A stretch of 64,000 nt of DNA from the NCBI RefSeq assembly GCF_023223525.1, contig NZ_JALPRX010000050.1:1-64000 (forward strand), written 5' to 3'. A model generated the notes under the pieces. It did no database searches, was not told where the DNA came from, and saw nothing but the letters and a program-made list of their open reading frames with translations. This document shows positions 47,091 to 59,056 of the stretch, piece by piece (the stretch's first letter is position 1; the number at the start of each line of letters is the position of its first letter). The DNA comes from Roseomonas acroporae (GTDB lineage Bacteria > Pseudomonadota > Alphaproteobacteria > Acetobacterales > Acetobacteraceae). Both the position numbers and the translations under genes were made by a program.

Positions 47091-48440
47091 ATGGTGTGGC
47101 ACGACAAGGTCGTCTGGGGCGAGGGCATGTTCCTGCGCGCCCAGCACTTCCAGCAGCAGGACCGGCACTTCGAGCACCTGCTCCAGGCGCGCGCCGCGCC
47201 GCTGCGGCCGCACCCCTGGGGCATCACCGAGCTGACGCTCGACCGCGACCTGCTGGCCGCCGGCAAGTTCGCCGTGGCGAGCTGCGCCGGCGTGCTGGAG
47301 GACGGCACGCCCTTCGCCATCCCCGGCGACGCCGACCAGCCCACGCCGCTCGACCTGCCGGAGGGGACGCGCAACCAGATCGTCTACCTCGCCCTGCCGC
47401 TGCGCCAGCCGGGCACGCCCGAGATCGCCTTCGGCCAGGGCGCGGCCACCGGCGCCGAGGCGAGCGGGGCACGGCACGTGCTGCGCTCCCTCGATGCGTT
47501 CGACACCCATTCCGACGGCTCCGAGTCGGCGCGGCTGGAGGTGGCGCGGCCGCGCCTGCGCTACATGCTGGAGCGCGAGGAGCGCGCCGGCTTCACCTGC
47601 CTCGGCCTCGCCCGGATCATGGAGGTGCAGGCGGACCGGCGGGTGGCGGTGGACGAGGGCTACATGCCGAGCTGCCTGCGGGTCGCCGCCGCCACGCCGC
47701 TGGCGACGGCGCTCTCGACGCTGACCGGCACGATCGGGCAGCGGGCCGAGGCGTTGGCCGGGCGGCTCTCGCAGCCCGAGTCGCGCGGCGTCGCGGACGT
47801 GTCGGACTTCGTGCTGCTCGCCGCGCTGAACCGCTGGCGGCCGCTGCTCTCGCACTGGGCCGATGCCGGCAACCTGCACCCGGAGACGCTCTACGCCGGC
47901 CTGGTCTCGCTGGCCGGCGAGCTGTGCACCTTCCTCGACGACACGCGCCGCGCGCCCACCTACCCGGCCTACCGGCACGAGGACCTGCAGCGCAGCTTCG
48001 CGCCGGTGCTGGCGGACCTGCGGCGCACCCTGCTCAACGCGGGGCGCGAGAACGCCGTCGCGATCCCGCTGCGCGACTGGCGCAACAACGTCCGCGTCGG
48101 CCAGCTCGAGGACCGCACGCTGCTGCGCAACGCCGTGTTCGTGCTGGCCGTGCGCGCCGACACGCCCTCCGAGCATCTGCGCCGGCTGTTCCCGAGCCAC
48201 GTCAAGATCGGCGCCGTGGAGTTCATCCGCGAGCTGGTGACGGTGGCGCTGCCCGGCATCGCCGTCAGGCCGCTGCCGGTGGCGCCGCGCCAGATCCCGT
48301 TCCACGCCGGCGCCACCTACTTCGAGCTCGATCGCGGCAGCCCGCACTGGCAGCAGATGCAGCAGTCGGCGGGCTTCGCCGTGCACGTCTCCGGCGAGTA
48401 CCCGAACCTCACCATGGAGCTGTGGGCGATCCGCGGATGA
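47091..48440 (+). CDS. tssK: T6SS baseplate subunit TssK
   Basis: A 449-residue protein linking the baseplate to the TssJLM envelope complex. The N-terminus VWHDKVVWGEGMFLRAQHFQ is diagnostic of TssK, and the C-terminal half carries VGQLEDRTLLRNAVFVLAV and FELDRGSPHWQQMQQS. Length is normal. The start at 47091 is chosen on this conserved N-terminus; the ribosome site is weak. It overlaps tssL (ATGA) and so heads a tightly coupled tssK-tssL-tssM unit. Confidence 0.96.
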   Translation: MVWHDKVVWGEGMFLRAQHFQQQDRHFEHLLQARAAPLRPHPWGITELTLDRDLLAAGKFAVASCAGVLEDGTPFAIPGDADQPTPLDLPEGTRNQIVYLALPLRQPGTPEIAFGQGAATGAEASGARHVLRSLDAFDTHSDGSESARLEVARPRLRYMLEREERAGFTCLGLARIMEVQADRRVAVDEGYMPSCLRVAAATPLATALSTLTGTIGQRAEALAGRLSQPESRGVADVSDFVLLAALNRWRPLLSHWADAGNLHPETLYAGLVSLAGELCTFLDDTRRAPTYPAYRHEDLQRSFAPVLADLRRTLLNAGRENAVAIPLRDWRNNVRVGQLEDRTLLRNAVFVLAVRADTPSEHLRRLFPSHVKIGAVEFIRELVTVALPGIAVRPLPVAPRQIPFHAGATYFELDRGSPHWQQMQQSAGFAVHVSGEYPNLTMELWAIRG

Positions 48441-49999
48441 GCGACAATCCCTTCGCCGAGCCTGAGGATGCCGACCGCACCGTGGTGCGCGGTCCCGGCG
48501 GGCCGCGGCCCGGAGGAGCCCAGGGCGGCGCGCCGGGCGGCTACCCGCCGGCGGGGCCGGACCCCTTCGCCATGCCGATGGGCGGCTATCCGGCCCAGGG
48601 CTATCCCGCCTCCGGCTACCCGGGCCCGGGCCCGGGGCCGGGCGCGCCGGGTTATCCGGGCCAGGGCCATCCGCCGGGCGGGGCGCAGCCCGGCTACCCG
48701 ATGCCGGGCCAGGGCCAAGGGCAGGGATACGGCCAGGGCGCGCCGGAGCCGGCGCCGCGCCTCGCCAGCGAGGCCGAGGCGCTGCCCAAGGTGGGCATCG
48801 GCCCGCTCGCCGCCGCCGCCGCGCCGCTGCTCGACCTGCTGGCGCGCCTCGCCAACACCGGCGTCGCCCGCGCGCCGGATCCGCACGAGCTGCGCGAGCG
48901 CGCGCTCAGGGCGCTGCGCGCCTTCGAGGTGGATGCCGACGCCGCCGGCGTGCCCGCCGAGCAGATCCGCCCGGCGCACTACACGCTCTGCGCGGCGCTC
49001 GACGACGTGGTGCTGGCGGCGCCCTGGGGCGCGTCCAGCGGCTGGTCGGCGCACTCGCTGGTCGCCACCTGCCACAACCAGACCCATGCCGGCGAACGCT
49101 GGTTCGACATGCTCGCCCACATGCAGCGCGAGCCGGCACGCTACGCCCAGGCGCTGGAAGTGGCCTATCTGGTGCTGGCGCTGGGCTTCCAGGGCCAGTA
49201 CCGGCTGGCGCCGCGCGGCGCCGCCGAGCTCGACCGCATCCGCGAGTCGCTCTACCAGCTCCTGCAGAAGCTGCGCGGCGGCTTCGAGCGGGAACTGTCG
49301 CCGCACTGGCGCGGCGTCGACGCGCCGCATCGCGGCCCGAGCCGCGCCGTGCCCGCCTGGGCCGCCGCGATCGTGGCGGTGGCGCTGCTCGGCCTCGGCT
49401 ACGCCTTCCTCTCGCAGCGGGTGAACGATGGCGCCGACGGGCTGTTCGAGCGCCTCGCCGCGCTGCCCCCCGCGCGGCCGCCGACGATCGACCGCACGCC
49501 GGTGGTGCTGCCCGTCGCCCCGCCGCCGCGCCCGGCCGAGCCGCCGGCGCCGCCGCCCGACCCGACCGTGTCGGTGCGCCGCTTCCTCCAGCCCGAGATC
49601 GACGAGGGGCTGGTGACGGTGTTCGGCGATGCCGGCCGCCTCGTCGTGCGCATCCGCAACCGCGGCATGTTCGCCTCCGGCTCGGCCACGGTGGAGGACC
49701 GCTTCCAGGGCATCCTGCAGCGCATCGGCCAGGCGCTGCGCGACGAGCCCGGCCGCGTGCTGGTGATCGGCCACACCGACAGCCAGCCGATCCGCTCGAT
49801 GCGCTTCCCCTCCAACTTCCACCTCTCCACCGCCCGCGCGCAGGCCGCCATGACCCTGATCGCCAACGCCACCGGCGACGCCTCCCGCTTCGCCTCCGAG
49901 GGACGCGCCGACGCCGAGCCGATCGGCGACAACGCGACGGCGGAGGGGCGCGAGCAGAACCGGCGCGTCGACGTCATCGTGATCCGGAGCGCGCCCTGA
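48437..49999 (+). CDS. tssL: T6SS membrane protein TssL (DotU) with OmpA-like C-terminal domain
   Basis: A 520-residue extended TssL. A Gly/Pro/Tyr-rich N-terminus (GYPAQGYPASGYPGPG repeats, to about residue 100) precedes the DotU domain (about 110-295): DPHELRERALRALRAFE, YTLCAALDDVVL and YAQALEVAYLVLALGFQGQY. One membrane helix follows (AWAAAIVAVALLGLGYAFL, near 313-331). A periplasmic OmpA/peptidoglycan-binding domain with VLVIGHTDSQPIRS and NRRVDVIVIR is at the end. The OmpA part anchors the complex to the cell wall. It overlaps tssM (TGATG). Confidence 0.95.
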   Translation: MSDNPFAEPEDADRTVVRGPGGPRPGGAQGGAPGGYPPAGPDPFAMPMGGYPAQGYPASGYPGPGPGPGAPGYPGQGHPPGGAQPGYPMPGQGQGQGYGQGAPEPAPRLASEAEALPKVGIGPLAAAAAPLLDLLARLANTGVARAPDPHELRERALRALRAFEVDADAAGVPAEQIRPAHYTLCAALDDVVLAAPWGASSGWSAHSLVATCHNQTHAGERWFDMLAHMQREPARYAQALEVAYLVLALGFQGQYRLAPRGAAELDRIRESLYQLLQKLRGGFERELSPHWRGVDAPHRGPSRAVPAWAAAIVAVALLGLGYAFLSQRVNDGADGLFERLAALPPARPPTIDRTPVVLPVAPPPRPAEPPAPPPDPTVSVRRFLQPEIDEGLVTVFGDAGRLVVRIRNRGMFASGSATVEDRFQGILQRIGQALRDEPGRVLVIGHTDSQPIRSMRFPSNFHLSTARAQAAMTLIANATGDASRFASEGRADAEPIGDNATAEGREQNRRVDVIVIRSAP

Positions 50000-52900
50000 T
50001 GGAGGCCGTGCTCTACGCGCTGGTGACGATCCCGGCGCTGGCCGGCTTCGCCTCGCTGCTGCTGCTGCTGCCGGTGATCTGGCTGTTCGCGCCGCTGGTC
50101 GGCTTCGGCGACTTCCGCCCCTTCGAGAGCGAGTGGGCGCGGGCGATCCTCTGCGCCATCCCGATCCTGATCTACTTCGGCCTGGTGGTCTGGCAGTCGC
50201 GGGTCTGGACGCGGCGCGACAAGGCGCTGGTCGCGGCCGCCGCCGCGCCCGATCCCGGGCCGAGCCAGGCGGACGAGGCCGCCGCCGAGCAGGAAGCCGA
50301 GCTGCGCGAGAAGCTGACCGAGGCGCTGGCCAGGCTGCGCAAGGCGGGCGGCGGGCGGCGCTTCCTCTACGAGCTGCCCTGGTACGTGCTGATCGGCCCG
50401 CCCGCCTCGGGCAAGACCACGGCGCTGGAGAATTCCGGCCTCGAATTCCCGCTCGCCGAGGGCGCCAAGCTCAAGGGCGTGGGCGGCACCCGCTTCTGCG
50501 ACTGGTGGCTCTCCGACCGGGCCGTGCTGATCGACACGGCCGGGCGCTACACCACCCAGGACAGCGACGCGGCGGCCGACAGGGCGGGCTGGGAGCGCTT
50601 CCTCGACCTGCTGCGCCGCAACCGGCCGCGCCAGCCGCTGAACGGCGTCATCATCGCCTTCCCGGCCGACGAGCTGAGCCGGCTCGACAATGCCGGGCGC
50701 GACGCGCACGCCCGCACCATCCGCCGCCGAATCCGCGAGCTGGAGGAAAGGCTCGGCCAGCGCCTGCCGATCTACTTCATGCTGAGCAAGGCCGACCTGC
50801 TCTCCGGCTTCGTCGAGTTCTTCGACGACCTCGACAAGGATGCGCGGCAGCAGGTCTGGGGCGTCACCTTCCCGCCGGCGGCCGGGCCGGAGGGGACGGT
50901 CGGGAAATTCGCGTCCGAATTCGCGCTGCTGCTCAAGCGCCTGCAGGACCGGCTGCTGGAGCGGCTGCAGAACGAGCGCGGGCCGCAGCAGCGGGCGCTG
51001 ATCGCCGGCTTCCCGGCGCAGTTCGCCTCGATCGAGGCGCCGCTGACGGGGCTGCTCAACACCACCTTCGCCGGCACCAGGCTCGACCCGGCGCCGATGC
51101 TGCGCGGCGTCTACTTCACCTCCGGCACGCAGGAGGGCGCGCCGCTCGACCGGCTGACCGGCGCCCTCTCGCGTGCCTTCGGGCTCGACCCGCGCCGCGC
51201 CGCGCAGGCGGGCGGGCAGCGGGCGCGCGCCTACTTCATCGGCCGGCTGCTGCGCGAGGTGGTGTTCAACGAGGCGCGGCTGGCCGCGCGCGACCGCGGT
51301 GCCGAGAAGCGGCGCCGCCTCGTCTCGGCCGTCGCCTGGGGCCTTGCCGCGCTCGTCGTGCTCGGCGCCGGCGCCTGGGGCTGGAGCGTCTACAGCGCCG
51401 AGGCGCGGCGCAACGCGGCGCTCGCCGAGCAGATCGGCAAGGCCGAGGCGGCGGCGAACGGCCTGCCGCTCGACCGCGTCTCGGACCCCGACTTCGCGGC
51501 CGTGCTGCCCTATCTCGACGCGGCGCGCGACCTGCCGCCGGCGGCGCGGCGCGATGGCGGCGGTCTCGAATCCGGGCTCGGGCTCGACCAGGGCGGCAAG
51601 CTGGCGCAGGGCGGCAACCTCGCCTATCGCCGCGCCCTCGACCGCACGCTGCTGCCGCGCCTGCTGGCGCGGCTGGAGACGCGGATGCGCGGCAGCTTCC
51701 AGGATTCCAACGCGCTCTACGCGATGACGCGCGTCTACCTGATGCTCGGCCGCAAGGGCCCGCTCGACACGGCGATGATCCGCGACTGGTTCGTCGAGGA
51801 CTGGGCGCGCGCCTATCCGGGGGCGGTGAACGACCAGACCCGCGCCGCGCTGGCCGCGCATCTCGACGCGCTGCTGGCCACCGACTTCACCGCCTACCCG
51901 CTGGACGATTCGCTGGTGGAATCGGCGCGCGTGGTGTTCTCGCGCCTGCCGCTGGCCGAGCGCGTCTACGCGCGGCTGAAGCCGTTGGGCCAGGGGATGC
52001 CGGGCTGGCGGCCGGCGACGGCGCTGGGCGCGGCGGGGCAGCGCTTCTTCGCCTCGGCGCGCGGCCGGCCGCTGACCGAGGAGTCGGTGCCGGCCCTCTA
52101 CACGGTGGAGGGCCTCTACCGCGTGCTGCTGCCGCAGCTCGGCCGCGCCGTGCGCGCCGCCGCCTCGGAGCGCTGGGTGCTGGGTTCGGCCACCCCGGCG
52201 GCCGACGCCGCCGCCGGCAACCAGGACGACGCGCTGCGGCTGGAGCAGGCGGTGCTCGCGCTCTACGCCGCCGACTACGTGCGGTACTGGCAGGCGGCGC
52301 TGGACGACCTCGTGCTGGTGCCCTTCCGCAGCCTGCAGGAATCGGCCGAGGGGCTGAACCTGCTCGGCGCGCGCAATTCGCCGATCCGCGACCTCGCGCG
52401 CGGCATGGCGCGGCAGCTCTCGCCCGGCACCCCGCCCGACGCGCCCGCCGCCGCCCCGGCGGCGCCCGCCCAGGCCCAGGCGCCCGGCCAGCCGGCGGCG
52501 GCCGACCCGAACGCGGCGCTGCGCGAAGCCGCCGCCCCGGTGGCGCGCGTGGTGGAGGAGCGTTTCCGCGCCTTCCGCGAGGCCGCCGGCGAGCCGCTGG
52601 ACGGCGCGCTCGCCATCGTCAACGACCTCTACGTGGCGGTGGCGCGGCTCGCCTCGGCGCCGCCCGGCACGGTGCTGCCGCCCGCGCCCGGGCTCGATCC
52701 CGGCCAGCGCCTGCTGGCCGAGGCGGCGCGCCAGCCGGACCCGATCGGCAAGTGGCTGCGCGGCCTCGTCGAGGTCACCAACGGCCAGCGCGCCGGCGGC
52801 GCCCGCGCCATGATCGCCGCGGCGGCGCGCGGCGGCGGGGGTGGTGGCGGTGGCGGCGGTGGGGGAGGCGGGGGCGGCGCGCTGCTGCCGACCTGCCGGT

Positions 52901-53532
52901 TGGTGGAGGGGCGCTTCCCCTTCAGCCGCGGCTCCATGCAGGACATGCCGGTGGACGATTTCGGCCGGCTGTTCGGCCCGGGCGGCATGTTCGACCAGTT
53001 CTTCGCCCAGTACCTCGCCCCCTACGCCGACCGCACCCAGGCGCGCTGGCGCCCGGTGGCGGCGGCGGGGCTGGCGCCGCCCGTGGCCCAGGCCGATCTC
53101 GACCAGTTCCAGCGCGCCGAGCAGATCCGCCAGGCCTTCTATCCGGGGGGCGGTGGGCTCGGCCTGCGCTTCGAGCTGCTGCCGCAGACCATCAACGCCG
53201 ACAGCGCGACGCTGGAGGCGGAAGGGGTGCAGAACAGCATCACCCAGGACGCGCCGCGCCGGCCGATCCCGCTGGGCTGGCCCTCGCGCGGCAACGTGAC
53301 GCTGACCTTCGACCCGCCCAGCTCGGCCGGGCCGCTCGCCTATGATGGCCCCTGGGCGGCGATGCGCCTCATCATGCGCGCCAACCCCGCCCGCACCGCG
53401 CCGGACCGGATGCGCGTGCCGGTGGTGCAGGGCGACCGCAGCGCCGTGTTCGAGCTGCGCACCGGCAGCACCGTGCATCCCTTCGGGCTGGCGGCGCTGC
53501 AGGATTTCCGCTGCCCCACCCTGGCGCCCTGA
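49999..53532 (+). CDS. tssM: T6SS membrane subunit TssM (IcmF)
   Basis: A 1177-residue inner-membrane protein of the core envelope complex. Two N-terminal membrane helices (about 8-36 and 49-70) are followed by a cytosolic NTPase-like domain with Walker A GPPASGKTT (about 133-141) and LIDTAGRYTTQDS. A third helix lies near 445-465 (AVAWGLAALVVLGAGAWGW), then a large periplasmic domain. Length is normal. A run of sixteen glycines (about 946-961) lies in the periplasmic part, which is unusual. It overlaps tssL and ends 10 bases before tagF. Confidence 0.96.
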   Translation: MEAVLYALVTIPALAGFASLLLLLPVIWLFAPLVGFGDFRPFESEWARAILCAIPILIYFGLVVWQSRVWTRRDKALVAAAAAPDPGPSQADEAAAEQEAELREKLTEALARLRKAGGGRRFLYELPWYVLIGPPASGKTTALENSGLEFPLAEGAKLKGVGGTRFCDWWLSDRAVLIDTAGRYTTQDSDAAADRAGWERFLDLLRRNRPRQPLNGVIIAFPADELSRLDNAGRDAHARTIRRRIRELEERLGQRLPIYFMLSKADLLSGFVEFFDDLDKDARQQVWGVTFPPAAGPEGTVGKFASEFALLLKRLQDRLLERLQNERGPQQRALIAGFPAQFASIEAPLTGLLNTTFAGTRLDPAPMLRGVYFTSGTQEGAPLDRLTGALSRAFGLDPRRAAQAGGQRARAYFIGRLLREVVFNEARLAARDRGAEKRRRLVSAVAWGLAALVVLGAGAWGWSVYSAEARRNAALAEQIGKAEAAANGLPLDRVSDPDFAAVLPYLDAARDLPPAARRDGGGLESGLGLDQGGKLAQGGNLAYRRALDRTLLPRLLARLETRMRGSFQDSNALYAMTRVYLMLGRKGPLDTAMIRDWFVEDWARAYPGAVNDQTRAALAAHLDALLATDFTAYPLDDSLVESARVVFSRLPLAERVYARLKPLGQGMPGWRPATALGAAGQRFFASARGRPLTEESVPALYTVEGLYRVLLPQLGRAVRAAASERWVLGSATPAADAAAGNQDDALRLEQAVLALYAADYVRYWQAALDDLVLVPFRSLQESAEGLNLLGARNSPIRDLARGMARQLSPGTPPDAPAAAPAAPAQAQAPGQPAAADPNAALREAAAPVARVVEERFRAFREAAGEPLDGALAIVNDLYVAVARLASAPPGTVLPPAPGLDPGQRLLAEAARQPDPIGKWLRGLVEVTNGQRAGGARAMIAAAARGGGGGGGGGGGGGGGGALLPTCRLVEGRFPFSRGSMQDMPVDDFGRLFGPGGMFDQFFAQYLAPYADRTQARWRPVAAAGLAPPVAQADLDQFQRAEQIRQAFYPGGGGLGLRFELLPQTINADSATLEAEGVQNSITQDAPRRPIPLGWPSRGNVTLTFDPPSSAGPLAYDGPWAAMRLIMRANPARTAPDRMRVPVVQGDRSAVFELRTGSTVHPFGLAALQDFRCPTLAP

Positions 53533-53542
53533 GGAGCCGGCG

Positions 53543-54694
53543 ATGACGGCCGGTTCGGGCGGCGGGGGCTGGGCGCGGCTGCGGCGGCTGGTGCGGCCCC
53601 AGGCGCCGCCGCCAGCCATGCCGGCATCGTCCGGGCCGTCGGCCCCGGCGGCCATGATGGCGGGGCCGGCGAGCGGGCTGTACGGCAAGATGCCGTCCCA
53701 CGGGGATTTCGTGCGCCGTGGCCTGCCGCGCAGCTTCGTCGATCCCTGGGATGGCTGCATGCAGGCGGGGATGCTGGCATCGGGGGCCGCGCTGGGCGGA
53801 ATCTGGGCCTGGCTCTGGGACACGGCGCCTCCCTGGTGCTTCCTGCTGCCAGCCGGTGCCTGCGGCCCGCAGCCGGCGGCCGGCGTGCTGCTGTTCAGCC
53901 GCGACGCGGGCGGGCGGCGCTTCCCCCTCGCCCTGGCCGCCACCCTGCCGCCCGGGGGCGACGCGCCGGCGGCGGGCTGGTTCGGCGCCCTGCTGCGGCT
54001 GGGCGAGGCCGCGCGGGCCGGGGCGATGGACGCGACGGCGCTCGCCGCCGCCCTGCCGGCCGCGCCCTGGCACGACCCGCCGGGCCTCGGCGCCGAGGCG
54101 CCCGGCTTCGGCTGGTGGCGGCCGGGCGGCGAATGGAGCGGCCTTGGCGGCGTGCTGCCCCGGCCGGACCGCTTCGCCGCGCTGCTGCCGGCGCCGCCCG
54201 GGCCGGGTGGCGAGGCCTGGACCGCGAGCGGCGGGATGGCGGTCGGGGCGCCATCGGCGCGTCCCGCCTACCCCGACGCGCCATCGGCGCGTCCGACTGG
54301 CCCCGACGCGCCTGTGGCGCGTCCAGCTGGTCCCGACGCGCCTGCGGCGGGTTTGGCCGGCCCCGATGCGGCTGGAGCGCCCCCGTCGGGCATCGAACCG
54401 CCCGTGCCGCCCCTGCCCGGCCTCGGGACGCCGCCGTCCCCCTTGCCGGGCATCGGGGCATCGGTGCCGCTGCCCGGCCTCCGGGAGACGCCCGGGACGG
54501 AGCGCGAGACGGCTGCCGTGCCGGGGGCGGGCGTGGCTGCCGACGGCGCGGATGCGCCGGCCGGCGATGCCGAGCGGGGGGCGGCGATCCTTGCCGCCAT
54601 CGCCGGTCGCGACAGCCCGGCGGGGACCGCCGGGCCGGGGACGGAATCGCGGATGCCGGCCAACGGCACCGCCGACAAGGGGGAGGGGGGATGA
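53543..54694 (+). CDS. tagF: T6SS-associated protein TagF (ImpM) with long C-terminal extension
   Basis: A 383-residue protein. The TagF domain (about residues 45-230) has SGLYGKMPSHGDFVRRGLPRSF and PWCFLLPAGACGPQPAAGVL. TagF is a post-translational repressor of T6SS. From about 235 on, the protein is a Pro/Ala/Gly tail including four 10-residue repeats. In some relatives TagF is fused to a PP2C domain; here the next gene encodes PppA in another frame and overlaps by 4 bases (ATGA), so the tail looks like a linker without its fusion partner. GAGGAGCC lies upstream of the ATG. Confidence 0.9.
   Translation: MTAGSGGGGWARLRRLVRPQAPPPAMPASSGPSAPAAMMAGPASGLYGKMPSHGDFVRRGLPRSFVDPWDGCMQAGMLASGAALGGIWAWLWDTAPPWCFLLPAGACGPQPAAGVLLFSRDAGGRRFPLALAATLPPGGDAPAAGWFGALLRLGEAARAGAMDATALAAALPAAPWHDPPGLGAEAPGFGWWRPGGEWSGLGGVLPRPDRFAALLPAPPGPGGEAWTASGGMAVGAPSARPAYPDAPSARPTGPDAPVARPAGPDAPAAGLAGPDAAGAPPSGIEPPVPPLPGLGTPPSPLPGIGASVPLPGLRETPGTERETAAVPGAGVAADGADAPAGDAERGAAILAAIAGRDSPAGTAGPGTESRMPANGTADKGEGG
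54248..54367 (+). repeat. Four 30-bp in-frame repeats in tagF
   Basis: Exact 30-base periodicity encodes APSARPAYPD, APSARPTGPD, APVARPAGPD and APAAGLAGPD. Because it is in frame and unspaced, it is a coding minisatellite, not a CRISPR. Confidence 0.9.
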
Positions 54695-55473
54695 TGTCGG
54701 ACCTCCTGATGGAGTCGTCCGCCATGACGCACCCGGGATCGGTGCGATCAAGGAACGAGGATGCTCTGCTCGCCTGCGACGTGGCCGGGTTCTGGGTCGT
54801 CGCCGACGGGGCGGGCGGGCATGGCGCGGGCGATGTCGCCTCGGCCGCCATCGTGGCGGCGCTGGCCGACATCCCGCCCGGACTCGGCGCCGCCGCGCTG
54901 CTGGCGCAGGTCCGGCTGCGCCTCTCGACGGTGCATGCCGACCTGCAGCGGCAGGCGGCGCCGGGCGGGCTGATCGCCTCGACCGTGGTGGTGATGCTGG
55001 CGCGCGACGGGCACTACGCCTGCCTCTGGGCCGGCGACAGCCGCGCCTACCGGCTGCGGCATGGCGCGCTGTGCCGCGTGACGCGCGACCACAGCCTGGT
55101 GCAGGAACTGGTGGACCAGGGCACGCTGACCGAGGCGGAGGCGGAGCGGCACCCGCACGCCAACGTCATCACCCGCGCCGTGGGCGGCGACGGGCCGCTG
55201 GAGCTGGACAAGGTGGCGGACCGGCTCGCGCCCGGCGACTGCTACCTGCTTTGCAGCGACGGGCTGTTCAAGGCGCTGCCGGAGGCCGAGATCGCCACGC
55301 TGCTGGCGGGCGAGGCCACGGCCGCGGCGCTGATCGAGGCGGCGCTGGCGCGCACCGCGCGCGACAACGTCACCGCCGTGGTGATCCGCTGCGCGGCGGA
55401 TGACGACATGACCATGCGCCTGCCGCCGGCCGGTGCCGAGGCCGGTGCCGAGACGGGCGAGGCACCGGGCTGA
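54691..55473 (+). CDS. pppA: PP2C-family protein phosphatase (PppA-like)
   Basis: A 260-residue PPM phosphatase. Metal-binding motifs in order: GSVRSRNEDA, VADGAGGHGAG, WAGDSRAYRLR, CSDGLFKAL and ARDNVTAVVI. In T6SS loci PppA dephosphorylates the FHA protein and opposes the kinase PpkA, which is not in this window. The ATG at 54691 overlaps the tagF stop; ATG 54694 is equally possible. A purine-rich GGGGGAGGGGGG abuts the start. Last gene of the plus-strand block. Confidence 0.92.
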   Translation: MMSDLLMESSAMTHPGSVRSRNEDALLACDVAGFWVVADGAGGHGAGDVASAAIVAALADIPPGLGAAALLAQVRLRLSTVHADLQRQAAPGGLIASTVVVMLARDGHYACLWAGDSRAYRLRHGALCRVTRDHSLVQELVDQGTLTEAEAERHPHANVITRAVGGDGPLELDKVADRLAPGDCYLLCSDGLFKALPEAEIATLLAGEATAAALIEAALARTARDNVTAVVIRCAADDDMTMRLPPAGAEAGAETGEAPG

Positions 55474-55758
55474 TCCGACCGGCCGCATCCCGGGCTTCTC
55501 CCGTTCTCCCCTACCGGTCCGCCGCCGCGGTCCGGGGCGCGGCCGCCCCGGCTGCCCCTTGTCCCTGCCGCGTGACGCCGGGCGTTGCCGTTCGCGCCGC
55601 GAAGGGAACGGCCCGACCTTCGATCCGGCGCGCTTCCCGGGCCGCCGGGTGCGTCCCACCCGGCGTGGGAAGTGCCCGGCGTGGGAAGTGCCCGGTGATG
55701 CCGGGGCGGAGCCCCGGACGGCCCCGCCCGGGCGGCCCGACGCACGCCGTGGCGGCGA
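55474..55758. other. Convergent gap between pppA and hcp
   Basis: A 285-base region without a gene. A degenerate copy of the GCATTTTCC...GGAAATGC module (about 55629-55675) and a duplicated GTGGGAAGTGCCCGGC unit (about 55665-55697) are present. Confidence 0.5.
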
Positions 55759-56238
55759 TCAGGCGCCCTTGGCGGCGCGCAGGTCGTAGCTGATGACGCC
55801 GCCGGCGGCGGTCAGCTTGTCCTTCACCTCGATGTTCTTGGTCTCGAACTTGGCGAAGTTGATGCTGATGCTCTCGCTCGGGCGGTCGCCGCCGGAGCTG
55901 AGGGAGTAGCCGCTCACCGCGCACTGCTCGAACTTGTAGACGAGGTAGGCCTCGGCCTTGCCGCCCTGGGTGCGGACGAAGTGCAGCTCGACCTTCTTGT
56001 CCAGCGGGCCCTTCAGCGCCTGCTGGATCAGCAGCGAGGAAGAGCGGTCGAAGGTCTTGGTGACGACCAGCTCCGAGATCGAGGGGATGCTCGCCTCGCG
56101 CACGCCCTCGCCGCGGCCGTGCGTCGAGGAGATGCCGCGGCCGACGCCGAGCTGCGCCGAGTGCACCTCGATGAACTTCTCGAAGCCGTTCGACGTCACG
56201 TCGCCGTCGATGCCTTCGTACTTGAGGTAGATGGTCAT
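55759..56238 (-). CDS. hcp: T6SS tube protein Hcp (TssD)
   Basis: A 159-residue Hcp1-family protein that stacks as hexamers to form the inner tube. Recognised by MTIYLKYEGIDGDVTSNGFE, the long loop GVGRGISSTHGRGEG, SELVVTKTFDRSSSLLIQQ and KVELHFVRTQGGKAEAYLVY. TAGGAGGGAT 7 bases upstream is one of the best ribosome sites in the window, fitting a highly expressed gene. It lies 112 bases after clpV on the same strand. Confidence 0.97.
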   Translation of the reverse strand: MTIYLKYEGIDGDVTSNGFEKFIEVHSAQLGVGRGISSTHGRGEGVREASIPSISELVVTKTFDRSSSLLIQQALKGPLDKKVELHFVRTQGGKAEAYLVYKFEQCAVSGYSLSSGGDRPSESISINFAKFETKNIEVKDKLTAAGGVISYDLRAAKGA

Positions 56239-56317
56239 AACGCGATCCCTCCTAGCCTGCCCGCGCCACGCCGGCGCGTCCGGTGATCATTGTGGAGCCG
56301 GTCCGGCGCCGGATGCA

Positions 56318-56329
56318 TGAAGCGCTTCA
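56318..56329. promoter_or_regulatory. Perfect 12-bp palindrome upstream of hcp, candidate operator
   Basis: TGAAGCGCTTCA lies in the clpV-hcp gap, 80-91 bases upstream of the hcp ATG. It is the same core as the 18-bp palindrome at 15431-15448. Confidence 0.4.
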
Positions 56330-56350
56330 CAGCTTTCGGTCCGGTATCGT

Positions 56351-59056
<2,706 letters not shown>

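Noticed and set aside
49399-53943. Very long open frame antisense to tssM (over 1500 codons)
   Set aside because: It is a mirror of tssM codon bias in GC-rich DNA, is low in complexity (Arg/Val/Ala/Gly/Asp), and has no family motif. The plus-strand TssM has clear domains.
54248-54367. 30-bp repeats resembling a CRISPR array
   Set aside because: The units are contiguous without spacers and stay in the tagF reading frame.
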